Assembly (NCBI GenBank): GCA_021234155.1
Contig: JAJEKV010000078.1
Location: 3,096,978-3,160,977, forward strand
DNA: 64,000 nt
Source: Isoetes taiwanensis
Lineage: Eukaryota > Streptophyta > Lycopodiopsida > Isoetales > Isoetaceae
Reading direction: 5' to 3'
A model generated the notes under the pieces. That model was not told where the DNA came from. It did no database searches and worked only from the letters and a program-made list of their open reading frames with translations. The position numbers and the translations under genes were made by a program. Numbering within the stretch: the first letter of the stretch is position 1; every line of letters begins with the position of its first letter. This document shows, piece by piece, positions 44,573 to 55,975 of this stretch.

Positions 44573-45414
44573 TCACCAAATCGGGAAAAGCACAAGCAAT
44601 TCCTCCCAGCTATCGAAATCCTTTTGCAGTAAATTTGTGGCATAAGATAAAATCTCACGCCTCATAAAAGTGAGGGTTCTGATGTCAGTTGCCCGTTGTT
44701 TGCAATCAAATCTCCCGCTATACCCTGACCGCACCTTTAGATACGTCTTGCCTTCTATAATCTCATCGAAGCACCGTGGACACCTCTGCATTCGACATAC
44801 CTCGTAGCAACCGGAGCCAGGTCTTGTTAAAGAAGTCTTTCGATGGCTTGTCTGGAAAGTCACCATGGTCGTCACTTAGTTTACGACTCACCCACATACC
44901 GGCAACTTCCATTAACTTCTTGAAAACCTTCTCATCCATAAAGATGAATTGTTTTTCATCCTTAAGCTCCTGTACTTTCAAGGTGGTCGTTGCAATTTCA
45001 TGGAAATCCTGCAGAAGCAAAGGTCATCAAGATCGCGGCCGCGATGTTGGCGAGTAGAAAACAAATAAATACCTTCCAAGCTGAAGTTTTAGCGGTCCCT
45101 ATAGGTCCTTGTGGAGGGCAACCATAAGCCTTGTGCTGATGACGAAGTTGTTGCAGTTTTTCAATCAGTGGCTCTCTGTAGACGGTGTTTGCAATTACTT
45201 CGTTGCACTGAATACTCAACTCTATATATTCCTTGTCTGTAAGATTTCCGTTGAGCACCCTCGATCTTCTTCTAAGATATACTTTGGCAAATTCTCGTTG
45301 CTGCTTTCGAACTTCGCCCGATGACCGAACAAAGGAGTTGTGTCGCAAGAAATACCGTGGGTTGCCGAAATAATATAAAATTTCTTGCCCTTCAAATCTT
45401 CCGGATTGCTCCAT
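44573..45414 (-). CDS. Unidentified spliced protein, Cys-containing C-terminus
   Basis: Exon 45414-45073 (114 codons, MEQSGRFEGQEILYYFGNPR, then EKLQQLRHQHKAYGCPP) joins in frame over a 64-nt intron (45072-45009, AAG|GT...CAG|GAT) to DFHEIATTTLKVQELKDEKQ. After a frameshift near 44815 it continues into a Cys-rich stretch (CRMQRCPRCFDEII..GRFDCKQ) and a stop at 44573. The clean splice with preserved phase is good evidence for a real gene. The intron contains a perfect palindrome (45032-45045) of the repeat family seen across 45-48.5 kb. No family recognised. Confidence 0.45.
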
Positions 45415-45439
45415 GTCACCCTCCTCCTGAAGATAGACA

Positions 45440-46341
45440 ACCGCCGGTCAAATCTACATAAAGAGTGTCCAAAAAGATAAAGAATTAGTTACCTCGTAAT
45501 AGGGTCAAACGGAACGACGCCGCCAGGGTGAGGACCTCTGTCGGGTATGTCTTGAAGCTTTTAACCGTGAGTTTGAACATGGTCATTTGACCGCATTCTC
45601 GTGTGTCAAGTTTGCTGGTGCGGTTCACAATCAAAAATAGAAATCTTTGTAAACCAATTAACCCCTAAGGGGTAGAATCTTTGAACTGCTCAAGCTTCGA
45701 GAGGTTTGCTCACGCCATCTTGCGTTCCTCTTGAGGATTGAACTTCAACTCGACCGGAATGGCGGTGCGTGGTGCCATGGCAATGCTAGTCTAGAGGAAA
45801 CTTCCGTGAATCGAGGGGGTTGTGAATTACCGGGTCGGGGGCTATCTTCGGGGGTGTCGATTCCGAGGTTAATTTTGAAAGTAGGGAACTTTTTGGAATA
45901 AATCCACCGATGTAGTGCTATCCGGGGCCTTCATAGCAATAGGAAGAGTAGGGTTAACAATACCGGAGGGTTTATCGTGGATTGTGGTTCTTGAGCAATT
46001 TCTTTTTTGGTGCCGATGTCTCTCCCAAAGCAGCAATAGGCTTCACACTCTTTTTTCTTGGCCACGGCTCTTAGCCAATTAGTGTCCATCACGGAGGGCA
46101 TCTTCTCGTCCCCGAATCGCTTTCAAGGCACGGGCTCGGAGGCTTTTGTCCAGACAAACCATTTCTCGCATGCCGAAACCCGAGCAATATGTCTCTGCTT
46201 CCTTTATACCGACAAAGAGAGAGATTCATAGGATGGCAACAACCAGCCATAACCCTTAGCTGACGGGGGACGTTTTTCCCTGGGGTCGGCTTGTTCGGTT
46301 CTTTGGTCGGGTCATCATAGACGGGTCATAATTGCGCCATT
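45440..46341. other. No recognised gene
   Basis: Frames are short on both strands. It could be introns or decayed exons of the minus-strand gene that flanks it. Confidence 0.3.
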
Positions 46342-46777
46342 TCAAAATGTACTCCAGAAACTGCAATGCTTGTGTGTCCTCAATGCTGCATATGATAGCA
46401 TCTTGCACATTGTTCTTCGTGCCTTCCACATTGCCACCACTATGCCAACTTGTTCAACGCCCTCGGCTTTTTCCAAATCAGCGAAAACAGCATGTCCTTT
46501 CCTTTCTGCGATCACCCTTTGATGTGCGGTATAGCCCGGTGCAATCTCAATACACCATTTCCTTTCATTGGAAGGGGTTATAATAATGGATGGGCTCGAC
46601 ATCTGGTCCTCGGAAGAGAGCAAGTCTCAGAAACAAAAGCCTGTGGTGAGTGCCCGGTAGGTCGCGATAATGTGGTGCAAGGAAAAGGTATAAACCATCA
46701 GAGAGAAACGCTGACCGCATCCCCGCCGAAGCAGCTAAAATAGACGGGCACACTATCGCGGCCGCGACGTTGTGCAC
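46342..46777 (-). CDS. Unidentified coding block
   Basis: The frame 46342-46623 (SIIITPSNERKWCIEIAPGYTAHQRVIAERKG, EGVEQVGIVVAMWKA) reads like genuine protein, with a second overlapping frame at 46565-46777. It may be the 5' part of the minus-strand gene ending at 43013. The intervening 45440-46340 shows no long frame. Confidence 0.3.
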
Positions 46778-48500
46778 ACTTAAGCACGGCGAACCTAATG
46801 ACGTACTACACTAGTACTAATGAAACATATAAAGAAGGAAAATCTATACTCAGCCAGACCGCGGCCGCGATCTTGTTGAGCAGCTACACTTATGAAGACC
46901 GCCGCCTAGAAATTACAAAACCTATCAAGCAAGACCGCGTCACATCTTGTTGAGCAGATACACTTATGAAGACCGCTATCTAGAAATTACAAAACATCAA
47001 GCAAGACCGCGGCCGCGTCTTCTTGCCGAAAGCAGCTATACTTTATGAAAACAATAGAAGTTGAGTAGGCAAGATCGCGACGCCGATCTTGCCGAGCTGA
47101 AATGTTAGAAAATACCTTCTCTGATGGAGTCCTTAGGTGCCATGGGATCGCTGGCGCGGCCGAGTTCGGAAATACAGAAGTTTCTTTTTGGGTCGAAGGC
47201 GCCGGAGGGGAAGGCGCTTAGGCTTAAACGAAATCGCAGAGTCGAAATTTGGATTTAAAGGTTTGAAGTTTCAATTTATAGAACGCGGCCGCGGAAATTA
47301 ATTGCCCGCCCCGCATAATTGCGCGTGAAAAAACGTGCCGGCCATAATGGCGTCGTACGCCGGCAGTAATAAATACCGGCCGGCCCGTGATTTATTCCCC
47401 GACATAAATGCGGTCGTCGCGAATATTCCCCAACACCAAAAGGCAAGTAATCCGTCACGAAAGGTCCTTATCCACTTGGACGCCCGCTGCTCAAATTAGT
47501 GGCGTAATTCGACTCGACACATTATGCAGCCATAAATGCCCCAAAACCGCTTACGGGACCGACAAGGATCGCGAGAATTTGAAATCGAGAACAAACCAAT
47601 TCGAGAAAGCGGAAAAAGCCAATTCAAATTTCATTGTTTTGCAAGATCTTCGAGGCGCTTGAGTCGCCTTTAAGCTGGGCAAGTTCGGCAAGGATTTGCT
47701 TTGGAATTCCGCATCCATTGAAGGCGCCGACGAGGGCGCCGATAATCCGCTTGCAATCCGCCACTACACATTCGAATTCTGCAACCGTATCGAATTGGGT
47801 TTTGAGGCAGGTAAAAGGCCTATTCTCGATGCATATCCCTCACCGGGTGAACTCAACGCCTATGTTGCAATCGAATTTCAATTATAACTACAACCTCCGA
47901 AGTCTCGCACTAACATCACTATGTATTGCATGGATTGATAAGATACCTCCCGATACTTTGTTGCATCTACGTAAAAATAGATGTTCAAAGCAAAACTATG
48001 CACTCTGGTGTGTTTATTATACAATGTAAACGTGTTTTGGTATATGCTTTCTTTCTCCATGTGGATGAAACTAAACAACGTTTTTTATGACACTTCTGCA
48101 GCCTTCCTCGACGGGTCCCCGCTACAAGTTGACGCTGACGCCACCGTGATTCGTTTGAGGTATGAGTAATGCTTTATTCTCGTAAGTCGGTCGCTTAACT
48201 TTGGTGCTCCACGAGATCGCGGTCAGCGATACCTTCAACCGCCTACACTTGCTATTGACCAATGAACTCCCGCTATCGATAACTTTGGTTGAAACCACTA
48301 GCTAGCCTCGAAATGTGATTTGCACGAAGTTCTTATCAAACAAATAGTGTGAATGCTTGCAAAAGCCGCGACCGCTTTCTTACCCATGCTCGATAAGATC
48401 GCGGTGGCGCTAGTCCCGAGCATTTTTTTTTTTCGTTCCTATTTTTTTAGTGGTTTGTGATCACAAGAGTGCTTTTCGCTAATCCAGGATCGCGGCCGCG
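46756..48500. repeat. Dispersed CGCGGCCGCG palindromes
   Basis: Perfect CGCGGCCGCG is at 46757-46766, 46860-46869, 47008-47017, 47284-47293 and 48491-48500, plus 45034-45043 within an intron. Degenerate forms lie at about 46936, 47071, 48211 and 48404. I saw none elsewhere in the window. The DNA between the minus-strand block ending at 46777 and the plus-strand pseudogene starting at about 48600 is otherwise without genes. It could be a shared control or subterminal region of one element. Confidence 0.75.
46854..47095. repeat. Tandem array, three units of about 75 bp, each with a NotI-type palindrome
   Basis: Units read aagaccgcggccgcgatctt..gagcagctacacttatgaagaccgc..tagaaattacaaaac. Units start near 46855, 46930 and 47002. 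A fourth partial copy (aagatcgcgacgccgatctt) is at 47071-47090. The shared palindrome is AAGATCGCGGCCGCGATCTT or close to it. Confidence 0.8.
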
Positions 48501-48599
48501 CTATTCACGCGACCTCTTCTTTGCGGGATGGCTGATGTAATTCACAGATCTGGCCGGGGAAAAAGGTGGCGTAAGGAAGAGTCCACAATTTGAGCCATC

Positions 48600-51500
48600 A
48601 CACCGACCGTCCCTGAGGGTATGGTTGTTGCTTCAATTGTGAATGTTCCGGATGGATTCACCGCTACCAATTCCCTAAAATGGAAATAGAAAAAATGGGT
48701 GAAGCTATGGGGACTTTTGTCTTGTGGTACAAGAAGGACATTGCTGCTCAACTTGATATAGATGAGGAAGCATGCACCCCTCCAGTCGATAAAACGATAG
48801 ACCGCGGGGACGAGGGAATGAGGGGTTAGCCGATGAATGAGACGAATCATGTGCAAGGGCTTTCTAGAGATGAGTTAGTTGAGAAGGCGTGCACACTCAT
48901 GCATGAATGTTGCTACATGGCTTATGCCCATGGTGTTATCGCTTTTGCCGATCCAAACCATGCCGTGGTCCGGACGCGGAAGTTAGGGGAAGGCTCGATA
49001 GTCGCTACTATCATGAACATTTTTCCAATGCCCGAAAAGATCTCTATCTGCGCGCCGGGCCCGTGCGAAATGCCCCAACCGCATGACCTTGTGAGATGGC
49101 CCATAGCCCTCGTGCTCGCTGATAACATTCCAGTTTCTACTCTTGTGGTTGCGGTGAAGGAGAAGGATGTGGAGAATGAACCTTACTCCATTAGACCAAA
49201 TTGGCATCACCAAAAAGAGACCTTTACAAAGATGGTCAATCGGAGACCCGAACACGCCCGGCCACCGAGTAAATGTGAAAGAAAAACTAGTGCCGAGGCT
49301 ATTCTAGACTTCAGGTCATCACCGTCTTTGCATGAAACGATCTTGTGCAAATTTTACATCCCGGAGATAGCTTGCATGAGAACCTTTTCTTGAACATGAA
49401 GTCCTCTGAGCGCACAACTTTTGCATTTAACATGCTAGATCTTTGCTCAAAATGGTGTAGTCCATAAACCGGGTGTTGAATAACAAACAGTGTCGTGAAA
49501 GCATGGCATAAAGCCTATGGCATTCCCATTTCCACTTTTTACAAGTGGAAGAAACTCTTCAATGATGGCCACGCAATTGCCGAAAGCCGCGAAATATCGG
49601 GACTAAGAAGCCACGGTCTCATTTGGTTGGGTAATGTCTTTGCTATCTATGTTCATAGATGAAAACGCAGAGACGATGCCACACCACGAAAAATTACGGC
49701 GAGGGTACCGTAACAAAATGTTAAGAGGCTACCTTCAGTCTTGACTAAGAAGGATATACACCAAGAAGTAGATATTTCCGCTTCTGAGATGACAGTAAGC
49801 ATATTTCTCCTTCGTCATTTCGCCTGCGCTTGGAAAGAGAATCATTCGAGGTATCAATAGCTAAGAGGATAGCATTTTCCAAGTGTAACACCTGTATTGT
49901 CATAAAGGAAAAGCTTGCTAAGACCCGGAGATCCAAACGAAAAGAAGGGTACTTGCAATAGAGAGGAAATCGCATATGATCGCCTGATTTCCTCGGCAGG
50001 AGCCTTTATCGTCCCGAGAGCTTTGTCGCATAGATCTCCTCGAGCACGCTTTAACCATTATACATGATAAGATGGATCAGAATAAGACCATGGTCCCTCG
50101 CCTAGAGAAGCTAGCAAAGTCTCGTGTGGAGGGGTGAACGATTGAAGGTCAAGTTACAGGTGCTCTCATGCACGGCCATGGTATAGGTGCCTTGGGCCAC
50201 TTCTCACTGGACCTCTGGCCTGATGATTCTAATTTTCATGTGGGATCCTTGAATCATACCTTGAAGACACTGGAGAATAAATCTGAGGATAATTGGGGCC
50301 ATTTGAGAGACACCGATCGATCTGAAAGCAAAATTGCAGAATTGTAAACACGATAACCTCGGGCCAAAAATGATGAATGGCGGTAGAAATGATTTTATGC
50401 CTCCTATCAAAGGCCCCATGGTAGCAAACAAGTTGCCTAGGAGGCTTTACTTGCAGCTAGATAATTGCTCAGGTCGAAATAAGAATAGATATCTTTTCTC
50501 TTACTTGTCATAGTTGGTTTGGTTAGGTGTATTTGATCAAGTGCATTTGGGATTCATGATGGTTGGACACACCCACGATGACATAGATGCCCTATTTGGA
50601 AACTACTCTACTCTAATGAGAAGATCAGATGCATTGACTATTCCGGAGCTTATGCAACTCTTCAGGCAGTGTAGTTCAAAGGCTCCTTCGCCTTACCTTG
50701 TGACAGAGGTTCCCGATTGGAAGGAATTCGCTGAAAGGTTTTATCCCCGATAAGAAGGACCGTTTATGTGGTCACTTGGAACCTCTACTCTTCAAGTTTT
50801 GCATGAAGGATGGATGGCCACTAATGTTCTACAAGATGAGGCGGGGGCATAGGGAGTGGCTCCCAAAAAGGAATCGAGAATGTGGAAGGAGGATGCCCAA
50901 GGTTTACCTATGATTCCGAGGGTCACCTAAGGTCCCTGCTGACCATATGGGAGCTTGAAAGATATAGGTGCATTAAGAGCTTCTATTGCCAAGTACATGA
51001 TGCACTTTGCAGCTATTTTCTAGAGCTGGCGATAAGTCATGGTCCAACACATATATGAATGAAGTTATTGACTACTTTTGGTCCACCTTGTTGCGAGTGC
51101 TTGGTGACGCAGCCCGGTGGAGCTCTCATTCAGGATTTCGCCCAAAGACCGTGCAAAGTGCATTGGAAGAACCCGAAAGAGTGTTTGTGGATGAGCACAT
51201 TGAAGCATCTCATTACGTTGGGCCTTTCTGGGTAGACCCAAGAACCCAGTTGAAATATTCGACCCTACCAAGATGTCAAGAAGGGAATGCTCTTGCTAAT
51301 CGAGACCACATGATAACCGCCTGACATGGATGGGTTTTGCGAAGAGGACCCAATAGAGGACCCTAATCTCCCACATTACTGAAGAGGTGTTTGTCTCTTG
51401 GTTTGAGCCTATTGCCGAGAAAGGGAACCTCATATGCAATGCGGATAGGGATTGCTTGAGCAAGAATTGAGACCCAATCCTAATGACCCATGCGCTACCA

Positions 51501-51700
51501 ACCTTTGAAAACAATAGACTATGGTTGGGCCGTAGAGACCAGGCCATTGTCGGTGGTGATCCCCAAGAGTGTTAGGGCTCGGTTGCAAGAATTAGTGGCT
51601 AAAGAAGCTAAGGCGATGATGAGAACTCTTGAGGTATGCAATGCTCTTTTACATAATTACTATATCATTCATAACATGAAAGTTACAATAGACTAGTTAT
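48600..51700 (+). pseudogene. DUF7869-like transposase-type protein, decayed
   Basis: The open block 48833-49393 (186 codons) is followed by shorter frames that together resemble large plant proteins with a DUF7869-type core. Key matches: AWHKAYGIPISTFYKW (about 49500); MDQNKTMVPRL then VTGALMHGHG (50067-50190); LYLQLDNCSGRNKNRYLFSYLS (50436-50510); VHLGFMMVGHTHDDIDALFG (50541-50600). The spaced Asp residues and the GHTHxDID motif suggest an RNase-H-like/DDE fold (inference). It carries a TGA at 50135-50137, a TAG at 50511-50513 and frame changes. I recalled DUF7869 from motif memory, without a search. Proteins of this type are common in bryophytes, lycophytes and ferns and seem transposon-derived. 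Confidence 0.6.
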
Positions 51701-51768
51701 TATTTGTTACGCTCTGCGTTTCCATCTCAACACAAGAGCTCTTACACTATACAATGCTAAACAGTGAT

Positions 51769-52011
51769 TCATTCATCTTCGATCTCAGTAGTAGTGATCC
51801 CCGATATCTCATAGCTCATTCGCTCCAGAAGCCAAATCAGATGGATCATTACACGAATTGACGCAGGGCAACGAATCTCAGCGCCCAAAGTTTTTCTTCG
51901 CAGGTAGGGATCAAGAAGAAGATGCCTGTCTAGGCAACCAACAAGATCAGAGTGGCTCATTGAGCACTTGATCGCCTCGATGTGGTGAACTGATGATGGC
52001 GAAAAATCCAT
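51769..52011 (-). CDS. Small-protein family member 1 (IHxxW...YE..IT), intact
   Basis: An 80-residue intact ORF. The central LLLDPYL and the C-terminal block MIHLIWLLERMSYEISGITT, ending acidic (EIEDE), are shared with four neighbours whose consensus is (V/I)xxHxxWxPxxExYExxxIT...(D/E)DE. A TATA box (tataaaag, minus strand, + 52047-52054) is only about 40 nt before the ATG, so the 5' leader would be very short. Nothing in the sequence gives a function. Charge and size would fit a small protein-binding module. It lies just downstream of the DUF7869-like pseudogene, on the other strand. Confidence 0.6.
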   Translation of the reverse strand: MDFSPSSVHHIEAIKCSMSHSDLVGCLDRHLLLDPYLRRKTLGAEIRCPASIRVMIHLIWLLERMSYEISGITTTEIEDE

Positions 52012-52353
52012 GGGAGAAGAGTGAACTTTAGCCCCGAAGTGAGAAGCTTTTATAGTGAAGTAGAATGATTGAGGTGAATTATTGGGCTTGACTTCGACGC
52101 CATTATTGCTCGTGTATTAGACCGTTGTATAAATACAAGTATAGTACATCTTTCGTATGGATATATGTATGCTTTTAAAACATGTGCTTGAGTAATTCAC
52201 GGTGGTTGAAATTAGAACCGCTTGCGATATAATCGAAGTCGAGTAGCACACCCTTACACTACATCTCAGTGTATGATACATCAAACAATATTCATTGTGG
52301 TATTATTTCCTTACATAGCTCTTACACTATACAATGCTAAACAATTGATTCAT

Positions 52354-52581
52354 TCATCTTCGGGATCTCAGAGTAGTGATCCCCGATATCTCATAGCTCA
52401 TTCGCCAGAAGCCGGTCGATCGATCGTAACACCTAATTGACGGGGCAATGAATCTCGCCCAAAGCTTTTCTTCGCAGGGATCAAGAAGAAGATGCATCGA
52501 GGCAACCAACAAGATCCGAAAGTGGCTCATTGAGCACTTGATCGCCTCGATGTGGTGAACTGATGAAGGCGAAAAATCCAT
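52354..52581 (-). pseudogene. Small-protein family member 2, frameshifted
   Basis: The N-terminus (MDFSPSSVHHIEAIKCSMSH) is identical to member 1, then frames shift twice so that the IHxxW block is lost; RMSYEISGITT survives at the end. A TATA box is at + 52617-52624. The differences from member 1 are mostly 1-5-nt losses near CAG/CTG, so it could be intact in reality. Confidence 0.65.
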
Positions 52582-52861
52582 GGGAGATGAATGAACTTTA
52601 GCCCCGAGGTGAGGAGTTTTTATAGTGAGGTAGAATTATTGGGGTAGACTTTACCCCAATTATTGCGCGTGTATAAGACTGTTGTATACATACAAGTATA
52701 ATACATCTTTCGTATGGATATGTTTTTGTGCTTTAGTAATTCAGGTGTGATTGAAAAGCTTTAGAAATTCATTGTGCTATTACATCCTTACATAGTTTAT
52801 AGGTGCTCATACCATTATTACATCATAAACAGATACAGTAGTCATCACTGATAACATTGAT

Positions 52862-53109
52862 TCACTCATCATCAACATCAAAGCTCGTGATGCTATTCAG
52901 CTCATAGATCTCCTGATCAGGAAGCCAGTAAATGTGGACTTTAACACGAGTGAGCTTCCTGCAAGCACTAGCAGGACCATCAGCCTTAGATTGGAGCCAT
53001 GGATCAAGATTGACACCATTTCTTGCGCATTCATTCGTGATCATTGTAGCTCAAGTAGCACTTGAAAGATCGGATGTGCTCGGACGGGCCGAGGCATCGA
53101 GGAAGCCAT
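52862..53109 (-). pseudogene. Small-protein family member 3, one frameshift
   Basis: The ATG at 53109 opens MASSMPRPVRAHP. A frameshift about 20 codons later joins NLDPWLQSKADG, then LTRVKVHIYWLPDQEIYELN and the tail SFDVDDE. It has a TATA box at + 53145-53152 and an upstream attattg motif like members 1 and 2. Its 3' flank (tgagtgaatc, then tatgagcac and ggatgtaata) matches member 5's, showing that the whole gene unit was duplicated, not just the ORF. Confidence 0.65.
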
Positions 53110-53470
53110 GGAAGATGAATGATCTCTACCCCCGAGTCGAGCTGTTTTTATAGTGAAGTGAAATTATTGATGTGAATTATTGGTGTAGAATGTAGGGCCA
53201 TTATTGGGCTTCTACAAGTATCATGTACACGTACAAGTATAACACATAATTTGTATGTATATGTGTATGTTAAATACCTCATGTTTGTTGGGCTCGAGAA
53301 CAAGGTGAAAGTATTCGTGCTTGAGCAAATAAGGTGTGCTTAAAATTCTCAAAATTGCGTTATTTTATCCAATTAATGAAATCATGCTTATTAGTTAGTG
53401 ATCCCATTATTGTCGGTTTTTCCTCGAAACCCGAAAGGGGCGTTTTTTAATCCCGGCCATAATGGTTTCA

Positions 53471-53878
53471 CTAGCTTGCTATCGGTATGTACTTGTTTTG
53501 GTTATCAAGGAGATGCCCATGAGCAGCATTCATCTTGTCTGTGTTTGCCCATAGTAGTTCTAGAATAGATTTTTTAGCGTCCACGGAGACCGATTGGCCT
53601 ATGGGACCCAAACAAAAAGAGAGCAGCAAGCATATGACTGACAGGATTAAAAAACCCCCCGCCTCGAAGGGTTTTCGAGGGAAAAACCTTAGCAGTAATA
53701 AGTATGCCGGCATGTCATCTTTGTACAATTATATAGGAACAGCTTCAATACCAGTCCCGAGGACAATAATCGAAGTCCGGTGCATCCATAACCTCCTCGG
53801 AGGTATGACCGCAACAAATCCACGGCAGTGTATTCAATAACTCAAACAACGGTTGGCCAGCACTAGTAATCGAACATA
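53471..53878 (-). other. 3' region of the second LINE type, unassigned ORF
   Basis: The frame 53471-53728 has a hydrophobic stretch (FLILSVICLLLSFCLGP) and follows the LINE's Cys/His motif. It is probably LINE tail or 3' UTR; no A-run was found to fix the end. Confidence 0.3.
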
Positions 53879-55170
53879 CCGCTCTCGGATATGGGCAAAC
53901 GCTGGGCAGAGCTGGAGGGCATGACATTCATCCTCAATGGCGCCCTGATGGAAACACTGGCACAGCCTTTGCTCTCGTGCTTCCCGAGCCCAACGCCCCG
54001 CTCGTCTCGAGGCGATGTGCGCCTCGCGTCGAATGGAAGCTATAAGTCACGCTTCTTCATGGGCAACCGGGTGTACAAGCAATCGGTGTGGGCCTCTCCT
54101 AAGCCTAGGATTGACTTGCCGCTGATAGTGTACCAGCTTAACGTGCGTCAGAGCATCTGCATCCCAGAGCTTGCGAAGGAAAGTAGCATTTAGGTACGTG
54201 CTTAAGTGCCTTGTGATCTTTCTTTGTCCTTACATGTACGCATCTGCTTTGCTGTACCCCAAATGCGGAGAACCACCGAGCTTGCTTGTCCTTCCAAAGA
54301 GGCTTTTCGCGCTAGGGACCCATCGCCATGACCAAAGCAAGGTTGGGCAAATGTGTATCACCCAAGTTCCAATGCAGCCCGTTGAAGGGGTAGAAAACGT
54401 ATCTCCTGGAGTAGGTTCTGGTATGGAACTACGGACTTTACCCAAGGGCTCGTGCCAAGAAGGCTTTCTGCACCTGCTCGAGGTCATTCCAGGTGTTGAG
54501 GGATATCACCGGCCCCCACACTTCTGCCCCATACAAAAGGACCGGCTCGACCAAGGCCCGAAACAAGTGTGATCGTGGCCCTGTGCATACAACTCGCTTT
54601 ATGATTGTTGTTCTCGCTTTCCAACCCGATGGCGACATCCCAATGGGTGGCGATGAGAACTTCGATCCCCAAGTACTTGTAGGTCAGAGCCACCTCTACA
54701 TCTTGTCCCTGGTAAGTGAATGAGGGAAGCCTTGGCTGACGGGATGATGACACTAGCAGCACCCTAGTTTTGGCCAAGTTAACTCGCATGCCAGTGAATC
54801 GGCAAAAAGTGTCAAGAGCATCCAGGTGATGTTGCATGTCCTCTGGAGTATAGGCCAGGAGGTTGACATCGTCGAGATATATGAGTTGCCGATTGTGTGA
54901 TGCATGAGATGGGCGCCCTTATACATGCTCGAGAGCCAATCTTCCATTTGGTCAATGTATAGGCCAAAGAGTGTGGGGGAGGGGCAACCCCGACGCACTC
55001 CAATACTCTTGACACGGCTATCCCGACGATGTGATACGGCCCGAGCATGCCTCAGATAGCCTATATAATGCGATTCGCAAGTCAAGGGGTCCCCATTTGC
55101 CCGCCGATCGTCCCATAACTTTGTCCCCGGCAATGTGTCAAAACCTTTTGCGAAATCCACGAAACAACGA
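53879..55170 (-). pseudogene. Second LINE type: RT and C-terminal zinc-knuckle, decayed
   Basis: Reading down the minus strand: FAKGFDTLP (RT motif A, 55155), RRGCPSPTLFGLYIDQMEDWL (motif B, about 54970), a YLDD catalytic motif (54859-54885), then NLAKTRVLL and YKYLGIEV. A post-RT segment follows (LVEPVLLYGAEVW, about 54560), and finally a Cys/His cluster, CQCFHQGAIEDECHAL..C (53965-53880). The RT differs from the L1-like element at 14276 and its tail layout suggests another non-LTR clade. Several frame changes make it inactive as read. No endonuclease is visible upstream. Confidence 0.82.
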
Positions 55171-55215
55171 TCTGAGTTTTGTCAGTGATTCCTGCTATAA
55201 GCATAATTTCATTAT

Positions 55216-55240
55216 ATATGGACTTTCCCTAAGTCCATAT
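55216..55240. repeat. Perfect hairpin, 10-bp arms
   Basis: atatggactt-tccct-aagtccatat. Followed by T-poor sequence, so not a terminator. Confidence 0.75.
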
Positions 55241-55456
55241 GACTCCCAAATGGACCCGAATTTTTAGAATATAGGGGTTTAATTTGTTAGAATGATGCAA
55301 AATTTCGGGAAACGTGCAGGTAGGTGAGATGGCAGGCCTTGTATCTATTAAGCCAAAGAAGTGCCATCAAAGTTTGTGTCTCGCCCAAGCGCCTTCACTA
55401 GAGGTGGTCTCGCCACAGTAGCCGGCATTCGCAAATCTGCATAGTGTAGATTCATA

Positions 55457-55975
55457 GTGGGGACAGTCAGAATGGTCCGAACTAGGCGCAGCGATGGATT
55501 CACAATGAGCGAAATGCAGTCCCATATCTGCGAGCCAATATTAGCTCATGCGAATCAGCTTCAGGTTGAGGTGCAGAACGAGATAAACCAAGATGGAACA
55601 GAAGAAATGAGAAACCAACTCAGGAAGCTCCTCCGTAGGGGAGAGTTGATGAAGGATGGCGATGAGCCGGATCACCTCAGCAGGGTGGAGCTGGAAGGCT
55701 GCCTGATTTCATTGAAACGCCATATTTACAGGGCAGAAGCTCTGAAGAGGCTGCTGAAAATGGAGGATGTTTGGCTGCACAACAGGTTCCGGTCGTTATT
55801 TAAGAAGCTTTACAAGAAGGAAAAAAGAGAGTGTGTGGCTTTGGTAACCAAGCTCATCCTCAGCACTCCCCATTCGATGCGAGAATTGGATGACTTCCTG
55901 GATCTGTATAGCCGACAAGGCATAACAGAGTTCGATCTGGGGGATCTAATTGCGGTGGAACTGGGCATTGACTGA
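55457..55975 (+). CDS. Hypothetical 172-residue charged helical protein
   Basis: An uninterrupted ORF from ATG to TGA, the longest clean one in this end of the window apart from 58655-59470. The sequence is rich in Glu, Lys, Arg and Leu with heptad-like spacing (QLQVEVQNEINQ, RRGELMKDGDE, LKRLLKMEDVWLHNRFRSLFKKLYKKEKREC). It is therefore likely all-alpha, perhaps coiled coil. The C-terminus is acidic (DLGDLIAVELGID). No family recognised. It lies between the LINE remnant and the 22-bp palindrome array, so it may belong to the same mobile element. Alternative starts at Met 6 and Met 17. Confidence 0.5.
   Translation: MGTVRMVRTRRSDGFTMSEMQSHICEPILAHANQLQVEVQNEINQDGTEEMRNQLRKLLRRGELMKDGDEPDHLSRVELEGCLISLKRHIYRAEALKRLLKMEDVWLHNRFRSLFKKLYKKEKRECVALVTKLILSTPHSMRELDDFLDLYSRQGITEFDLGDLIAVELGID

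Larger units (their letters stand above)
51727..52745. repeat. Tandem duplication of a roughly 590-bp gene unit
   Basis: gctcttacactatacaatgc at 51738 recurs at 52319. The two units stay alignable through a small ORF, its TATA box and about 150 bp of upstream DNA. Each unit is one member of the small-protein family described below. Confidence 0.85.

Noticed and set aside
47284-47293. Cloning-vector NotI site contamination
   Set aside because: Multiple copies in a conserved palindromic context within a tandem array and an intron; no vector sequence seen.
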